39,663 nt of DNA from Clostridium sp. GTDB taxonomy: Bacteria; Bacillota; Clostridia; Lachnospirales; Lachnospiraceae. A model generated the notes under the pieces. The model had not been told where the DNA came from. It saw nothing but the letters and a program-made list of their open reading frames with translations, and ran no database searches. The translations under genes were made by a program, and so were the position numbers. Positions within the stretch are counted from its first letter, which is position 1. Every line of letters begins with the position of its first letter. The stretch lies in contig JAISOV010000050.1 in assembly GCA_031275405.1 (NCBI GenBank), forward strand, positions 1 to 39,663, read 5' to 3'. Positions 8,929 to 15,842 of the stretch are shown here, in pieces.

Positions 8929-9841
8929 AGGCCTCCTCCCTCCCGAGAATCGTTTTTACGGCACAGCGTCCGTTTTTTTTCGTCAGGATCACGAAATGCC
9001 GGAAAATCCCCTCTCGAAACAGTCTGTCCATCCCCTCTTTCCGGCGGATGTCGTCCGGTTCGCTCCCGTGGATGGTCGCAAGGATCCGGCTTCCGCAGGA
9101 AGCCGCCAGACGCAGGGCCTCCGCGTCCTTTTTTCCCCCCAGTTCGTCAATAGCGATCACCTGAGGCGCCATGGCGCGCAGCAGCATCATCATCCCAAGA
9201 GCCTTGGGGCAGGCGTCCAGCACGTCCGTGCGCATTCCCACGTCATTCTGGGGGATCCCCAGGAAACAGCCCGCGATCTCGGAACGTTCGTCCACCACCC
9301 CGACACATCTCCCGCCGCCGTAGGCGTTCCCGTCGGAAACCTGCCGCACCAGGTCGCGCAGCAGGGTGGTCTTCCCGCAGCCCGGCGGCGAGATGATCAA
9401 GGTGTTCTGGATTTCCCCGTCCCGATACAGGTGAGGCAGCACTTGGTCGCCCGCCCCTTTGATCTGATGGGAGACCCGGATATTCAGATAAGAAATGTTC
9501 TTGATGGTTCGGACGCCGGTTTCCCCCTCCAGCACGGTCTGCCCCGCCACCCCCACCCGGTGTCCGCCGGAGACGGTAAGGAACCCCTGCCGGATCTCAT
9601 CCTCGTAGGCATAGGGGGAATAATGGCAGATATGCCGTAAAATCTCCCGGATCTGCGCCCCCTCTATCCGGCGGGCCTGTTCCGGCTTGTCCGTGTAAAA
9701 CCCCTTTTCATCCAGAAACCGCTCCCGCCCGCCTCGGATCACCTGAATCGGAAGGTTACAGCGCAGACGGATCTCCTGGACGTTGTCCGCGTCGGCGGCA
9801 GTCCCGCGCCAGTATTCTCTCATCCCTATCGGAAACAACAT
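8795..9841 (-). CDS. spoIIIAA: Stage III sporulation protein AA (ATPase)
   Basis: RecA-like ATPase related to type II/IV secretion motors; proposed to energise the SpoIIIA channel. Walker A is PPGCGKTTLL and Walker B is VIAIDELGG. The frame is open from a GTG at 9895, but the sigma-E-type promoter at 9906-9934 would place transcription start at about 9899, leaving no leader for that GTG. The ATG at 9841 has GGGAG eight nt upstream; a TTG at 9859 with GGGGGTGG upstream is the other option and aligns well with family N-termini. The protein has an unusual C-terminal tail of about 45 residues overlapping spoIIIAB. Confidence 0.9.
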   Translation of the reverse strand: MLFPIGMREYWRGTAADADNVQEIRLRCNLPIQVIRGGRERFLDEKGFYTDKPEQARRIEGAQIREILRHICHYSPYAYEDEIRQGFLTVSGGHRVGVAGQTVLEGETGVRTIKNISYLNIRVSHQIKGAGDQVLPHLYRDGEIQNTLIISPPGCGKTTLLRDLVRQVSDGNAYGGGRCVGVVDERSEIAGCFLGIPQNDVGMRTDVLDACPKALGMMMLLRAMAPQVIAIDELGGKKDAEALRLAASCGSRILATIHGSEPDDIRRKEGMDRLFREGIFRHFVILTKKNGRCAVKTILGREEAYAACHGERDGNSRLFRSGVLVPAAVCAEDPAAAYDEPDHGNDDE

Positions 9842-9905
9842 CAGCAGACTCTCCCGCAACGCAGGCCACCCCCATCCCGGGGTGAAGCATTCCACCCCCT
9901 ATCCC

Positions 9906-9934
9906 AATATATGAAGCTTGTTCGGGGATATGAC
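9906..9934 (-). promoter_or_regulatory. Sigma-E-type promoter of the spoIIIA operon
   Basis: On the minus strand the sequence reads GTCATAT, a 14-nt spacer, then CATATATT. This is close to the sigma-E consensus (about kmATATT, 14 nt, CATACAnT). The spoIIIA operon is sigma-E dependent in B. subtilis. The position argues for a downstream start of spoIIIAA. Confidence 0.7.
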
Positions 9935-9953
9935 TTCGCTCAAACATTTCCAC

Positions 9954-9982
9954 AAAAAAAGCCGGGCCACCGAGGAAGCCCG
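9954..9982 (-). terminator. Intrinsic terminator upstream of spoIIIA
   Basis: Read on the minus strand: CGGGC, a 10-nt loop, GCCCG, then GC and seven T. It ends transcripts coming from the ABC operon (10451 and beyond) immediately before the sigma-E-type promoter, so spoIIIA is insulated. Confidence 0.65.
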
Positions 9983-10066
9983 ACACGTAAACGGTTCCGG
10001 CATGTTGGCCGAAGGCACGCTTTCCGCAGGATGTCATACCGATCCGCTTTTCAGCGATGGACTCAT

Positions 10067-10166
10067 GGAAACGACCGTGCCGGACAGGCTGGACGCAGGC
10101 AAGGAAGAACTCGCCAAAGCGGAGCGGATAGTGCGGAAACGACCGTGCCGGACAGGCTGGACGCAG
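10067..10166. repeat. 32-nt direct repeat pair
   Basis: Two copies of a 32-nt sequence beginning GGAAACGACCGTGCCGGACA lie at 10067-10098 and 10135-10166, 68 nt apart, in the gene-free stretch 9896-10450. Open frames crossing them have no recognisable domains or ribosome sites, so I treat this as non-coding. Confidence 0.65.
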
Positions 10167-10284
10167 ACCGCAAAAGTACCGCCTGACCTGTAGCGGCAGG
10201 ACAAAAACCGCGGGCGGCGAACAGCCGGCTCAGCACGAAGCCAGGAAGCAGTCGCTTCCCAGGCAGCCAGACGCCCATATTCCC

Positions 10285-10326
10285 CTCCGAAAGTTTTATG
10301 GTGTCTTCCTCATAAAATCTTCGGAG
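10285..10326. promoter_or_regulatory. Long imperfect inverted repeat downstream of ABC operon
   Basis: Two 16-nt arms, CTCCGAAAGTTTTATG and CATAAAATCTTCGGAG, are separated by 10 nt and differ from perfect complementarity at two adjacent positions. It lies 125 nt after the stop of the ABC gene at 10451. There is no T-run on either side, so it is not a clear intrinsic terminator; it may be an RNA 3'-end processing or stabilising hairpin, or a protein site. Confidence 0.5.
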
Positions 10327-10450
10327 GGAACGGCAAGGAAAAAAGCCTCTCCACGGCCGCAGCGGCGCCCGGGCGCGGCCAGCCCCGTGCGGAACACGGA
10401 AAAGACTCACCAGCGCCGCATGACCGCCCGGAAACACCGGCCCATGGACG

Positions 10451-12226
10451 TCAGCGGGCGCGGGAACGCCGCTTTTGACCCACGCCCCAGCCCAGGCTCT
10501 CCTGCTGGATGTGATAGAGCCGGGCAAACAGGCCGTTCCGGGCAAGCAGCTCTTCGCCCGTACCCTGCTCGACCAGCCGCCCGTCGTCGAGTACCACGAT
10601 TTTCTCCGCGCCGACGACCGTCCGCAGCCGGTGGGCGATGACAAGCACCGTGCGGCCTTTTACCAGCTCGGAGATAGCCGCCTGGATCTGTGTTTCGTTT
10701 TCCGGATCGAGGGAGGCGGTCGCCTCGTCAAGCAGGACAATCGGCGCGTCTTTCAGCAGGGCGCGCGCGATGGAAATCCGCTGACGCTCGCCGCCGGAGA
10801 GAGTGGAGCCGTTTTCGCCGACAAAGGTCTCGTAGCCTTGCGGCATTTCGCGGATAAACTCGTCGCAGCGGGCCATTTCCGCAGCCGCGTATACTTCCTC
10901 GTCCGTCGCCCCCTGCCTGCCGATCCGTATGTTATTGATCACCGTGTCTTGAAACAGCACCACGTCCTGAAACACAAAGCTCATATAGCTCATCAGCCGC
11001 TCCGGGTCGATCTCGCGGATGTTTCTGCCGCCAATCGTGATTTCACCCGACTTCACATCCCAGAACCGGGCAATCAGGCGGGAAACGGTCGTCTTGCCGC
11101 TGCCGGAGGGGCCGACGAGCGCGGTTACGCCGTTCTGCGGGATGGTCAGGCTGAGATTGCGGATGACGTCGTCATTGCCGTAGGCAAAAGTCACGTTTTT
11201 CAGTTCCACCGTATAGTCGGAGAGTTCCGCGTTCTCGTCGCCCGTCATCGGCAGGACGCGGCGCAGCTCTCTCATCCTGCGTGTGGAGACGAGCATGTAG
11301 AAAAACTCCGGGAGCAGCGTAAGCAGGATCATCAGAGGAGCATAGATTTTGGCGCTGATGATCACGAACAGCAGCAGCTTGACGGCGCCAAGGCTTCCTC
11401 CGGTCAGCAGCCCCACGCCGACCAGCGTCACCAGTCCCACGCCGACCTGTAAGATCATCATGGCAAGCGTGACAGCGATCCCTGTCATCCCCTCAAACTT
11501 GATTGCCTCGTCGCGCATGGAGCGCAGCGAACGCGTAAGCGCCTCCGCCTTTTCTCCCGACAGGCCGAACGCTTTTACGACTTTTATGCCCTCAAGGTAT
11601 TCCTGTACCTGTTCGGCGACTTCGAGTTTTGCTTTTACGCGGCGCTCGCCCAGTTTTTCCTGTAGCTGACGGGAAAGGAAGATCAGCCCGAAAGCCGCCG
11701 GCAGGGCGACAAACAGCGCCAGGGACATCCTCCAGTCGTAAACGGCGAGCAGGGCGCAGGTGAGGGTGACGGTGATGATATTGCCGAACAGCCCCGGCGC
11801 GACATGGCTCATGACGTGTTCCACCGTGGTACAGTCCTCCATCATGTTGGTGGTAAGTTCCGACAGATCCTTGTTGTTGAAGAACGACAGCGGCAGTTTG
11901 CGCAGCAGCTCGGCAACCTCAAGCCGTATCTTCTCGGCCTCGGAATACGCGACGGTATAGGTTTTCCGGTACTCATTTTTGTAGGCGATAAAGTACAGGA
12001 TCGCGCAGGCCACGCCCGCGCCCAGCAGGATCCACAGTCTGGCCACGTCCAGCGGCCTGCCGCTCAGAAACGGATCCAGCAGGGTGACGATCATCTGAAT
12101 CGCCACCGCAAAAGGCGGCAGCATGGCAAGATTTGACAGCACACAGGCGGCGACGCCCCGCTTGAAGTCTTCATAGCCTCTGTCCGACAGGCCAAGCGTG
12201 TTTTTCAGGTTATACATTCCGCGCAT
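10451..12226 (-). CDS. Exporter-fold ABC half-transporter, IrtB/YbtQ-like
   Basis: Membrane domain plus ATPase domain of 591 residues. Six helices fill roughly residues 20-310. The nucleotide-binding domain has Walker A GPSGSGKTTVS, signature LSGGERQR, Walker B VLLDEATASLDPENE and a normal switch His (VIAHRL), so its ATP site looks intact. The start at 12226 has AAAGGAGG six nt upstream; the open frame extends 13 codons further without support. It overlaps the preceding ABC gene by 17 nt. The ordered pair resembles IrtAB and YbtPQ, which have an exporter fold yet import iron-siderophore complexes; import is inferred from that resemblance and the neighbours. A drug exporter is the alternative. 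Confidence 0.85.
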   Translation of the reverse strand: MRGMYNLKNTLGLSDRGYEDFKRGVAACVLSNLAMLPPFAVAIQMIVTLLDPFLSGRPLDVARLWILLGAGVACAILYFIAYKNEYRKTYTVAYSEAEKIRLEVAELLRKLPLSFFNNKDLSELTTNMMEDCTTVEHVMSHVAPGLFGNIITVTLTCALLAVYDWRMSLALFVALPAAFGLIFLSRQLQEKLGERRVKAKLEVAEQVQEYLEGIKVVKAFGLSGEKAEALTRSLRSMRDEAIKFEGMTGIAVTLAMMILQVGVGLVTLVGVGLLTGGSLGAVKLLLFVIISAKIYAPLMILLTLLPEFFYMLVSTRRMRELRRVLPMTGDENAELSDYTVELKNVTFAYGNDDVIRNLSLTIPQNGVTALVGPSGSGKTTVSRLIARFWDVKSGEITIGGRNIREIDPERLMSYMSFVFQDVVLFQDTVINNIRIGRQGATDEEVYAAAEMARCDEFIREMPQGYETFVGENGSTLSGGERQRISIARALLKDAPIVLLDEATASLDPENETQIQAAISELVKGRTVLVIAHRLRTVVGAEKIVVLDDGRLVEQGTGEELLARNGLFARLYHIQQESLGWGVGQKRRSRAR

Positions 12227-14048
12227 CGGCGGCCTCCTTTCCGCAGGACGTAAGGCGACCCGCAACAGACCAGTTCATCGCGTCGTTATATTGTTCCCAC
12301 ATGCGGGCGTACCTCCCGCCTGCCTCGACAAGCGAGTCATGCGTCCCTGTTTCGGCGGCGCGCCCCTTGTCAATCACCACGATTTTATCCGCGCCCCGCA
12401 CGGTGGAAAGCCGGTGCGCGATCAGGATAACGGTCTTGTTTTTCATCAGTTCCTCAAAGGCAAGCTGAATCTTCTGCTCGTTTTCCGGATCCGCGAAAGC
12501 CGTGGCTTCGTCCAGCACGATGATCGGCGCGTCCTTAAGGATCGCCCTCGCGATCACAAGCCGCTGCCGCTCACCGCCCGACAGATGCACATTGTCCGTA
12601 CCGAGAACCGTGTCATAGCCCTTTGGCAGTTTCTCGATAAAATCATGGCACTGCGCGGCTTTCGCGGAAGCAATGGCCTGTTCCCGCGTCGCGTTCCGGT
12701 TCCCGACGAGCAGATTGTCCAGAATACTCTGCTTGAACAGAAACACGTCTTGAAAGACAAAGCTGACAATGCTCATAAGATCGTCGCCGTCCATGTCGCG
12801 TATGTCCGTCCCGCCGATCTTTACCGCGCCGGCCGCCACGTCATAAAAACGGGGAATGAGGTGCGCCAGCGTGGATTTGCCCCCGCCCGAAGGCCCGACG
12901 AGCGCGGTCACTTCCCCCTGACGCGCCGTGAAACTCACATCGGAGACCGCGACCGCTTCTTCTTCGGCGTTGTAGGTAAACGTGACGTTCTCAAACTCCA
13001 CCGTGTAACCGTTCGCCGTTTTGGGCGACGCGGCTTCGGCCAGCGGCGGCTCGTCTAGGATCTGATCCATGCGTTTGATCCCGTCCGCCACTTGCTCGCT
13101 AAGGCTGGACACATACATCAGTTTCGTAAACGGCGCGGCGAGCGACCCGGAAAAGATCAGATAGAACACGCAGGAAAGGGCAAACTGCGCGTAGTCGCCG
13201 ACGCCGCCGGAAAGCCAGATGATCATCGGGACAAGGAACAGATACACCTGCCCGACGACCAGCACAAACAGCGTGTAATAATTCTCAAAGGCCAGCGTGT
13301 AATCCAGGCAGAATTTTCCGTAGGTCCTGATGGTTTCGTGGAATTTCCGGAAGGAAAATACCGTCTGGTTGAACGCCTTCACCACCGAAATCCCACGCAC
13401 ATATTCCACGGCGGCACTGTTCATCTCTTCCAGGGAATCCTGGTATTGCTTCATAAACATCCTCATCTTTTCCTGCCCATACGCCGACATCTGCAAAAAA
13501 TAGGCAATCAGAATCGGCACCAAGGACGCCAGCCCCAGCCGCCAGTCAAACAGGAATAAAATGACGAGGGTGAAGACGGGCATGGCGATGGAACCTGCCA
13601 GATCGGGCAGCTGGTGGGCGATGAAGCTTTCCAGCTTTTCGATGTTACTGTCCACGATCTTGCGCAGTTTGCCGGTGGAATTGCGGCTGTGAAAACCCAG
13701 AGGCAGCGAGGCGACATGCCGCATGAATTCGAGTTTCAGCAGATACAGCGTCGAAAACGCCGCCCAGTGCGAACACATCAGCGCCGCGAAGTTCAGCAGG
13801 ATCGCCGCGACCGCGCCGCCGGCCGCCAGCCAGCCCAGCCTGATCAGCCGCGCCGCGGCCAGCGCGGATAAATCCGCGTAGTGCGTCACGAGTTCCCGGA
13901 TGATGTAATAAACGGCGATAAAAGGCGTAAACGACACCGCCGTGCCGGCTACCGCCAGCACACAGGAACAAATGACGAGCAGTCTTTTGCGCATGGCAAG
14001 CTCCAGCAGCCGCGCCATGCCCTTCTTACGAGAATCTGATTGTTTCAT
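12210..14048 (-). CDS. Exporter-fold ABC half-transporter, IrtA/YbtP-like
   Basis: First half-transporter of the pair, 612 residues from the ATG at 14048. A basic N-terminus (KQSDSRKKG) is followed by six membrane helices to about residue 310 and an ATPase domain with Walker A GPSGGGKSTLA, signature LSGGERQR, Walker B IIVLDEAT followed by AFADPENE, and switch His in LIAHRL. The AFADPENE variant is also seen in siderophore-type members of this fold. The ATG overlaps by one base the TGA of the 33-codon gene upstream (TGATG), so translation is coupled. The frame is open to 14207, but that part overlaps the flavodoxin and micropeptide genes and has no start signal. Confidence 0.85.
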   Translation of the reverse strand: MKQSDSRKKGMARLLELAMRKRLLVICSCVLAVAGTAVSFTPFIAVYYIIRELVTHYADLSALAAARLIRLGWLAAGGAVAAILLNFAALMCSHWAAFSTLYLLKLEFMRHVASLPLGFHSRNSTGKLRKIVDSNIEKLESFIAHQLPDLAGSIAMPVFTLVILFLFDWRLGLASLVPILIAYFLQMSAYGQEKMRMFMKQYQDSLEEMNSAAVEYVRGISVVKAFNQTVFSFRKFHETIRTYGKFCLDYTLAFENYYTLFVLVVGQVYLFLVPMIIWLSGGVGDYAQFALSCVFYLIFSGSLAAPFTKLMYVSSLSEQVADGIKRMDQILDEPPLAEAASPKTANGYTVEFENVTFTYNAEEEAVAVSDVSFTARQGEVTALVGPSGGGKSTLAHLIPRFYDVAAGAVKIGGTDIRDMDGDDLMSIVSFVFQDVFLFKQSILDNLLVGNRNATREQAIASAKAAQCHDFIEKLPKGYDTVLGTDNVHLSGGERQRLVIARAILKDAPIIVLDEATAFADPENEQKIQLAFEELMKNKTVILIAHRLSTVRGADKIVVIDKGRAAETGTHDSLVEAGGRYARMWEQYNDAMNWSVAGRLTSCGKEAADARNV

Positions 14049-14149
14049 CACGCCGCCCCCGCTTTCACAAAGTATTTTCTGAGCGGCATTCTGCCCAGGA
14101 ACATGCCGATCACCGCGGCAGTGATGAGTCTTTTTGCTTTGAGCTTCAT
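14048..14149 (-). CDS. 33-residue basic micropeptide
   Basis: Small gene with strong translation signals: GGAGGA lies 6-7 nt upstream, and its ATG overlaps the TGA of the flavodoxin gene (ATGA). Its own TGA overlaps the ATG of the ABC gene (TGATG). The peptide has a basic start (MKLKAKRL), a hydrophobic run (ITAAVIGMFLG) and a basic tail (RMPLRKYFVKAGAA). That suggests a single membrane-associated helix. I do not recognise a named family. Its tight placement between flavodoxin and transporter suggests a role with the transporter, as a subunit, regulator or assembly peptide. Translation is inferred, not shown. Confidence 0.7.
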   Translation of the reverse strand: MKLKAKRLITAAVIGMFLGRMPLRKYFVKAGAA

Positions 14150-14574
14150 TTTTTTCCTCCCGCGATCTTCGCGCCGAACGCCCTGCACTGCTCGGCGGAC
14201 GCGCCATCCGGCGCTCCGTTGACCATCAGGCTTTCGGCGGCGAGCGCCGCCCCGGCTTCTTCCATGCGCGCCGTCCAGTCGCGCAGCCATTCGCCGCCGC
14301 CCCAGCCATAAGAGCCGAACAGCGCCAGCTTTCTGCCGTTCACGCTGCCCTCAATGGACTCGATAAACGGCTCAAACTCACTTTCCTCCAGTACCTCCGC
14401 TCCCATGGACGGGCAGCCCAGCGCCAGCACGTCGCAGTTCAGATCGTCCGCGCTCGCGGCAGACACGTTTCTGAGCGTAACGCTCGCGCCCGCGCCCTCC
14501 GCGCCGGATCTGATCAGCTCCGCCATGGCCTCGGTGTTGCCGGTGCCGCTCCAGTAGATGATGTTGATCTTCAT
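14146..14574 (-). CDS. Flavodoxin family protein
   Basis: Small electron carrier of 142 residues. The FMN phosphate loop SGTGNT is at residues 9-14, and the flavin-flanking loops GCPSMGAEVL and GSYGWGGGEW are present, so FMN binding looks intact. Next to an IrtAB-like transporter and a DUF3793 protein, it may reduce an imported metal complex or replace ferredoxin under iron limitation; that is inference. It follows the DUF3793 gene by 26 nt and overlaps the micropeptide gene by 4 nt. Confidence 0.9.
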   Translation of the reverse strand: MKINIIYWSGTGNTEAMAELIRSGAEGAGASVTLRNVSAASADDLNCDVLALGCPSMGAEVLEESEFEPFIESIEGSVNGRKLALFGSYGWGGGEWLRDWTARMEEAGAALAAESLMVNGAPDGASAEQCRAFGAKIAGGKK

Positions 14575-14600
14575 AAGATGTTCCTCCTGACCTATTTTAT

Positions 14601-15218
14601 TTACGCCGTTTTCAGCCGCTTTGCGACGATATGTATCGGCGCGGCTTCCGCCAGCAGCTCCATGGCCGCGCGGTAAGCCTCATCCATTCTGCGGAACGTT
14701 TCCTGCGCCTGCTCCGCGTTGTGATACACCTTCCAATACCGGCAGCAGACGCAGTTCCTGCCTTCATTGACGATAAAACCCCAGACGTCTTCCGCGGGAT
14801 ACCCCAGAAAAATGCCTACCTCGTGAGGGAAGCCCTGATCCGTGAAGCGGGCCTGCAGACACGCCAGCGCTTCGCCGGGATCGCAGCCGGCAGGATAGCC
14901 GTACTCCGCCAGCAGGCTCACCGTCCGCTCATCCCGCAGCCGAACGCAAAGCGCAGGCTCGTCGTACATCAGCAGCAGAACCGCGCCGCGCCGCGTGGCG
15001 ATCTCTTTCGTCTGTAGCCCGGTAGCCCTCAGCAGGGCGTTCCGCCGTTTCCGCCACGCCTCCACGCAAGGCGGCCGCAGCGTGATAAGCGCCGCTGGCT
15101 TCGCCCCGCGCAGCACGGGCGCGGCATGGTAGAGGAACAGCGTCTCCACATATCTGTGGCAGTGCGCGTGTCGCAGGCTGGTAATAAAACCCGCCTGAAT
15201 CGCGGTAAGCCCTTGCAT
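14601..15218 (-). CDS. DUF3793 family protein
   Basis: Cytoplasmic protein of 205 residues matching the DUF3793 family, whose hallmarks are a C-terminal LGYPAEDVWGFI block followed by Cys-rich CVCCRYWKVY and a helical tail. Function is not established; in Firmicutes the family is often found beside flavodoxin genes, which fits here. The start at 15218 has GGAGGGAGG six nt upstream; the frame is open to 15269. It is the first gene of the flavodoxin-micropeptide-ABC operon. Confidence 0.8.
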   Translation of the reverse strand: MQGLTAIQAGFITSLRHAHCHRYVETLFLYHAAPVLRGAKPAALITLRPPCVEAWRKRRNALLRATGLQTKEIATRRGAVLLLMYDEPALCVRLRDERTVSLLAEYGYPAGCDPGEALACLQARFTDQGFPHEVGIFLGYPAEDVWGFIVNEGRNCVCCRYWKVYHNAEQAQETFRRMDEAYRAAMELLAEAAPIHIVAKRLKTA

Positions 15219-15252
15219 CGGCAGCCTCCCTCCATCGTGCGCACCGAACCCG

Positions 15253-15280
15253 CAATGGGTTAGCTGCAACTAACTCATTG
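15253..15280. promoter_or_regulatory. 28-bp palindrome upstream of DUF3793 operon
   Basis: Eleven-base arms (minus strand CAATGAGTTAG and CTAACCCATTG, one mismatch) flank six central bases TTGCAG. The inner GTTAG/CTAAC arms recall DtxR/IdeR-type iron boxes. It sits 35 nt upstream of the DUF3793 start. An operator for a metalloregulator is the simplest reading; an RNA hairpin in the leader is the alternative. Confidence 0.5.
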
Positions 15281-15284
15281 CCCC

Positions 15285-15315
15285 AAAAAAACTTCCCCCG
15301 CATGAGCAGAGAAGT
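15285..15315 (-). terminator. Terminator-like hairpin in leader
   Basis: On the minus strand AACTTCTCT pairs with GGGGGAAGTT (two or three G-U pairs) and is followed by seven T. It either ends transcripts from the decayed AraC gene upstream or attenuates the DUF3793 operon if transcription starts at the -10 box at 15336-15344. Confidence 0.55.
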
Positions 15316-15335
15316 TACAGCCTGTTACGGCTTCT

Positions 15336-15344
15336 ATGATAGCA
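15336..15344 (-). promoter_or_regulatory. Candidate extended -10 upstream of DUF3793 operon
   Basis: Minus-strand TGCTATCAT forms an extended -10 box about 118 nt before the DUF3793 start. No convincing -35 is present, so an activator may be needed. It lies between the AraC remnant and the leader hairpin. Confidence 0.35.
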
Positions 15345-15391
15345 CGAAGCAGGCCACTGGCGTTAGCCGAATCAGACGCAGACTGCTCCTT

Positions 15392-15564
15392 TTAGACGAC
15401 GACTTTCCGGTACTCCGGCGGCGCCGTCCCCCCTCCCCATAAGCCCGAAACGCCGCCGTGAATTCTGTGCGGCTGCCAGAGCCTGCCCGCGCGGCGGCTT
15501 CCGCAATCGGCTGATCCGCTTCGCGGAGCATTACCGCCGCTGCCCGCAGACGATCAAACGGCTG
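15392..15564 (-). pseudogene. Remnant of AraC-family regulator (C-terminal helix-turn-helix)
   Basis: The minus strand encodes LRAAAVMLREADQPIAEAAA and then SRTEFTAAFRAYG, the second helix-turn-helix of AraC regulators. The frame then shifts within a G-run (GGGGGGA) and continues as TAPPEYRKVVV before TAA at 15392, which is the usual AraC ending. The open frame stops upstream at 15567, so the N-terminal domain and first helix-turn-helix are missing. Both a truncation and a frameshift are therefore present. AraC regulators of the YbtA type often control siderophore ABC operons of the type found just downstream. Confidence 0.75.
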
Positions 15565-15621
15565 TCACATCCGGACTGCTGAAACAAAAGCAAAGCGGCA
15601 GGGAAACCTAAGAACTGCTTG

Positions 15622-15716
15622 CCGGAAGCCGCCAGGCGGCTTCTGATAAAAGGCGCCGCCCTTGCGCCGTGAATCGATGACAAGAAGCGGTTTTTGCTTC
15701 TTGTCATATCACTGAT
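15622..15716. repeat. Structured repeat element, copy A
   Basis: Three consecutive hairpins: GAAGCCGCC/GGCGGCTTC, GGCGC/GCGCC, and ATGACAAGAAGC/GCTTCTTGTCAT. The same arrangement recurs at 34656-34760 with compensatory changes in the first stem. The stretch 15565-15842 holds this element and no intact gene; it directly abuts the truncated end of the AraC remnant. Confidence 0.7.
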
Positions 15717-15842
15717 ACAATATAACTTACACAAGAATCCGTTCTTGTTTCCTGTAATATATTTCCATCCTTATGGAAAGCAGGCCACGGATAACGGGAG
15801 CTTTCTTTACGGCGGCTCTTGATTTCCTCCTGGATCCTTTGG

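Noticed and set aside
10063-10644. Minus-strand frame of 193 codons beyond the ABC stop
   Set aside because: No domain, no ribosome site, overlaps the end of the ABC gene in another frame and crosses the 32-nt repeats.
14150-14207. N-terminal extension of the 12210 ABC gene into the flavodoxin gene
   Set aside because: It overlaps two better-supported genes, while the ATG at 14048 has coupled initiation and normal length.
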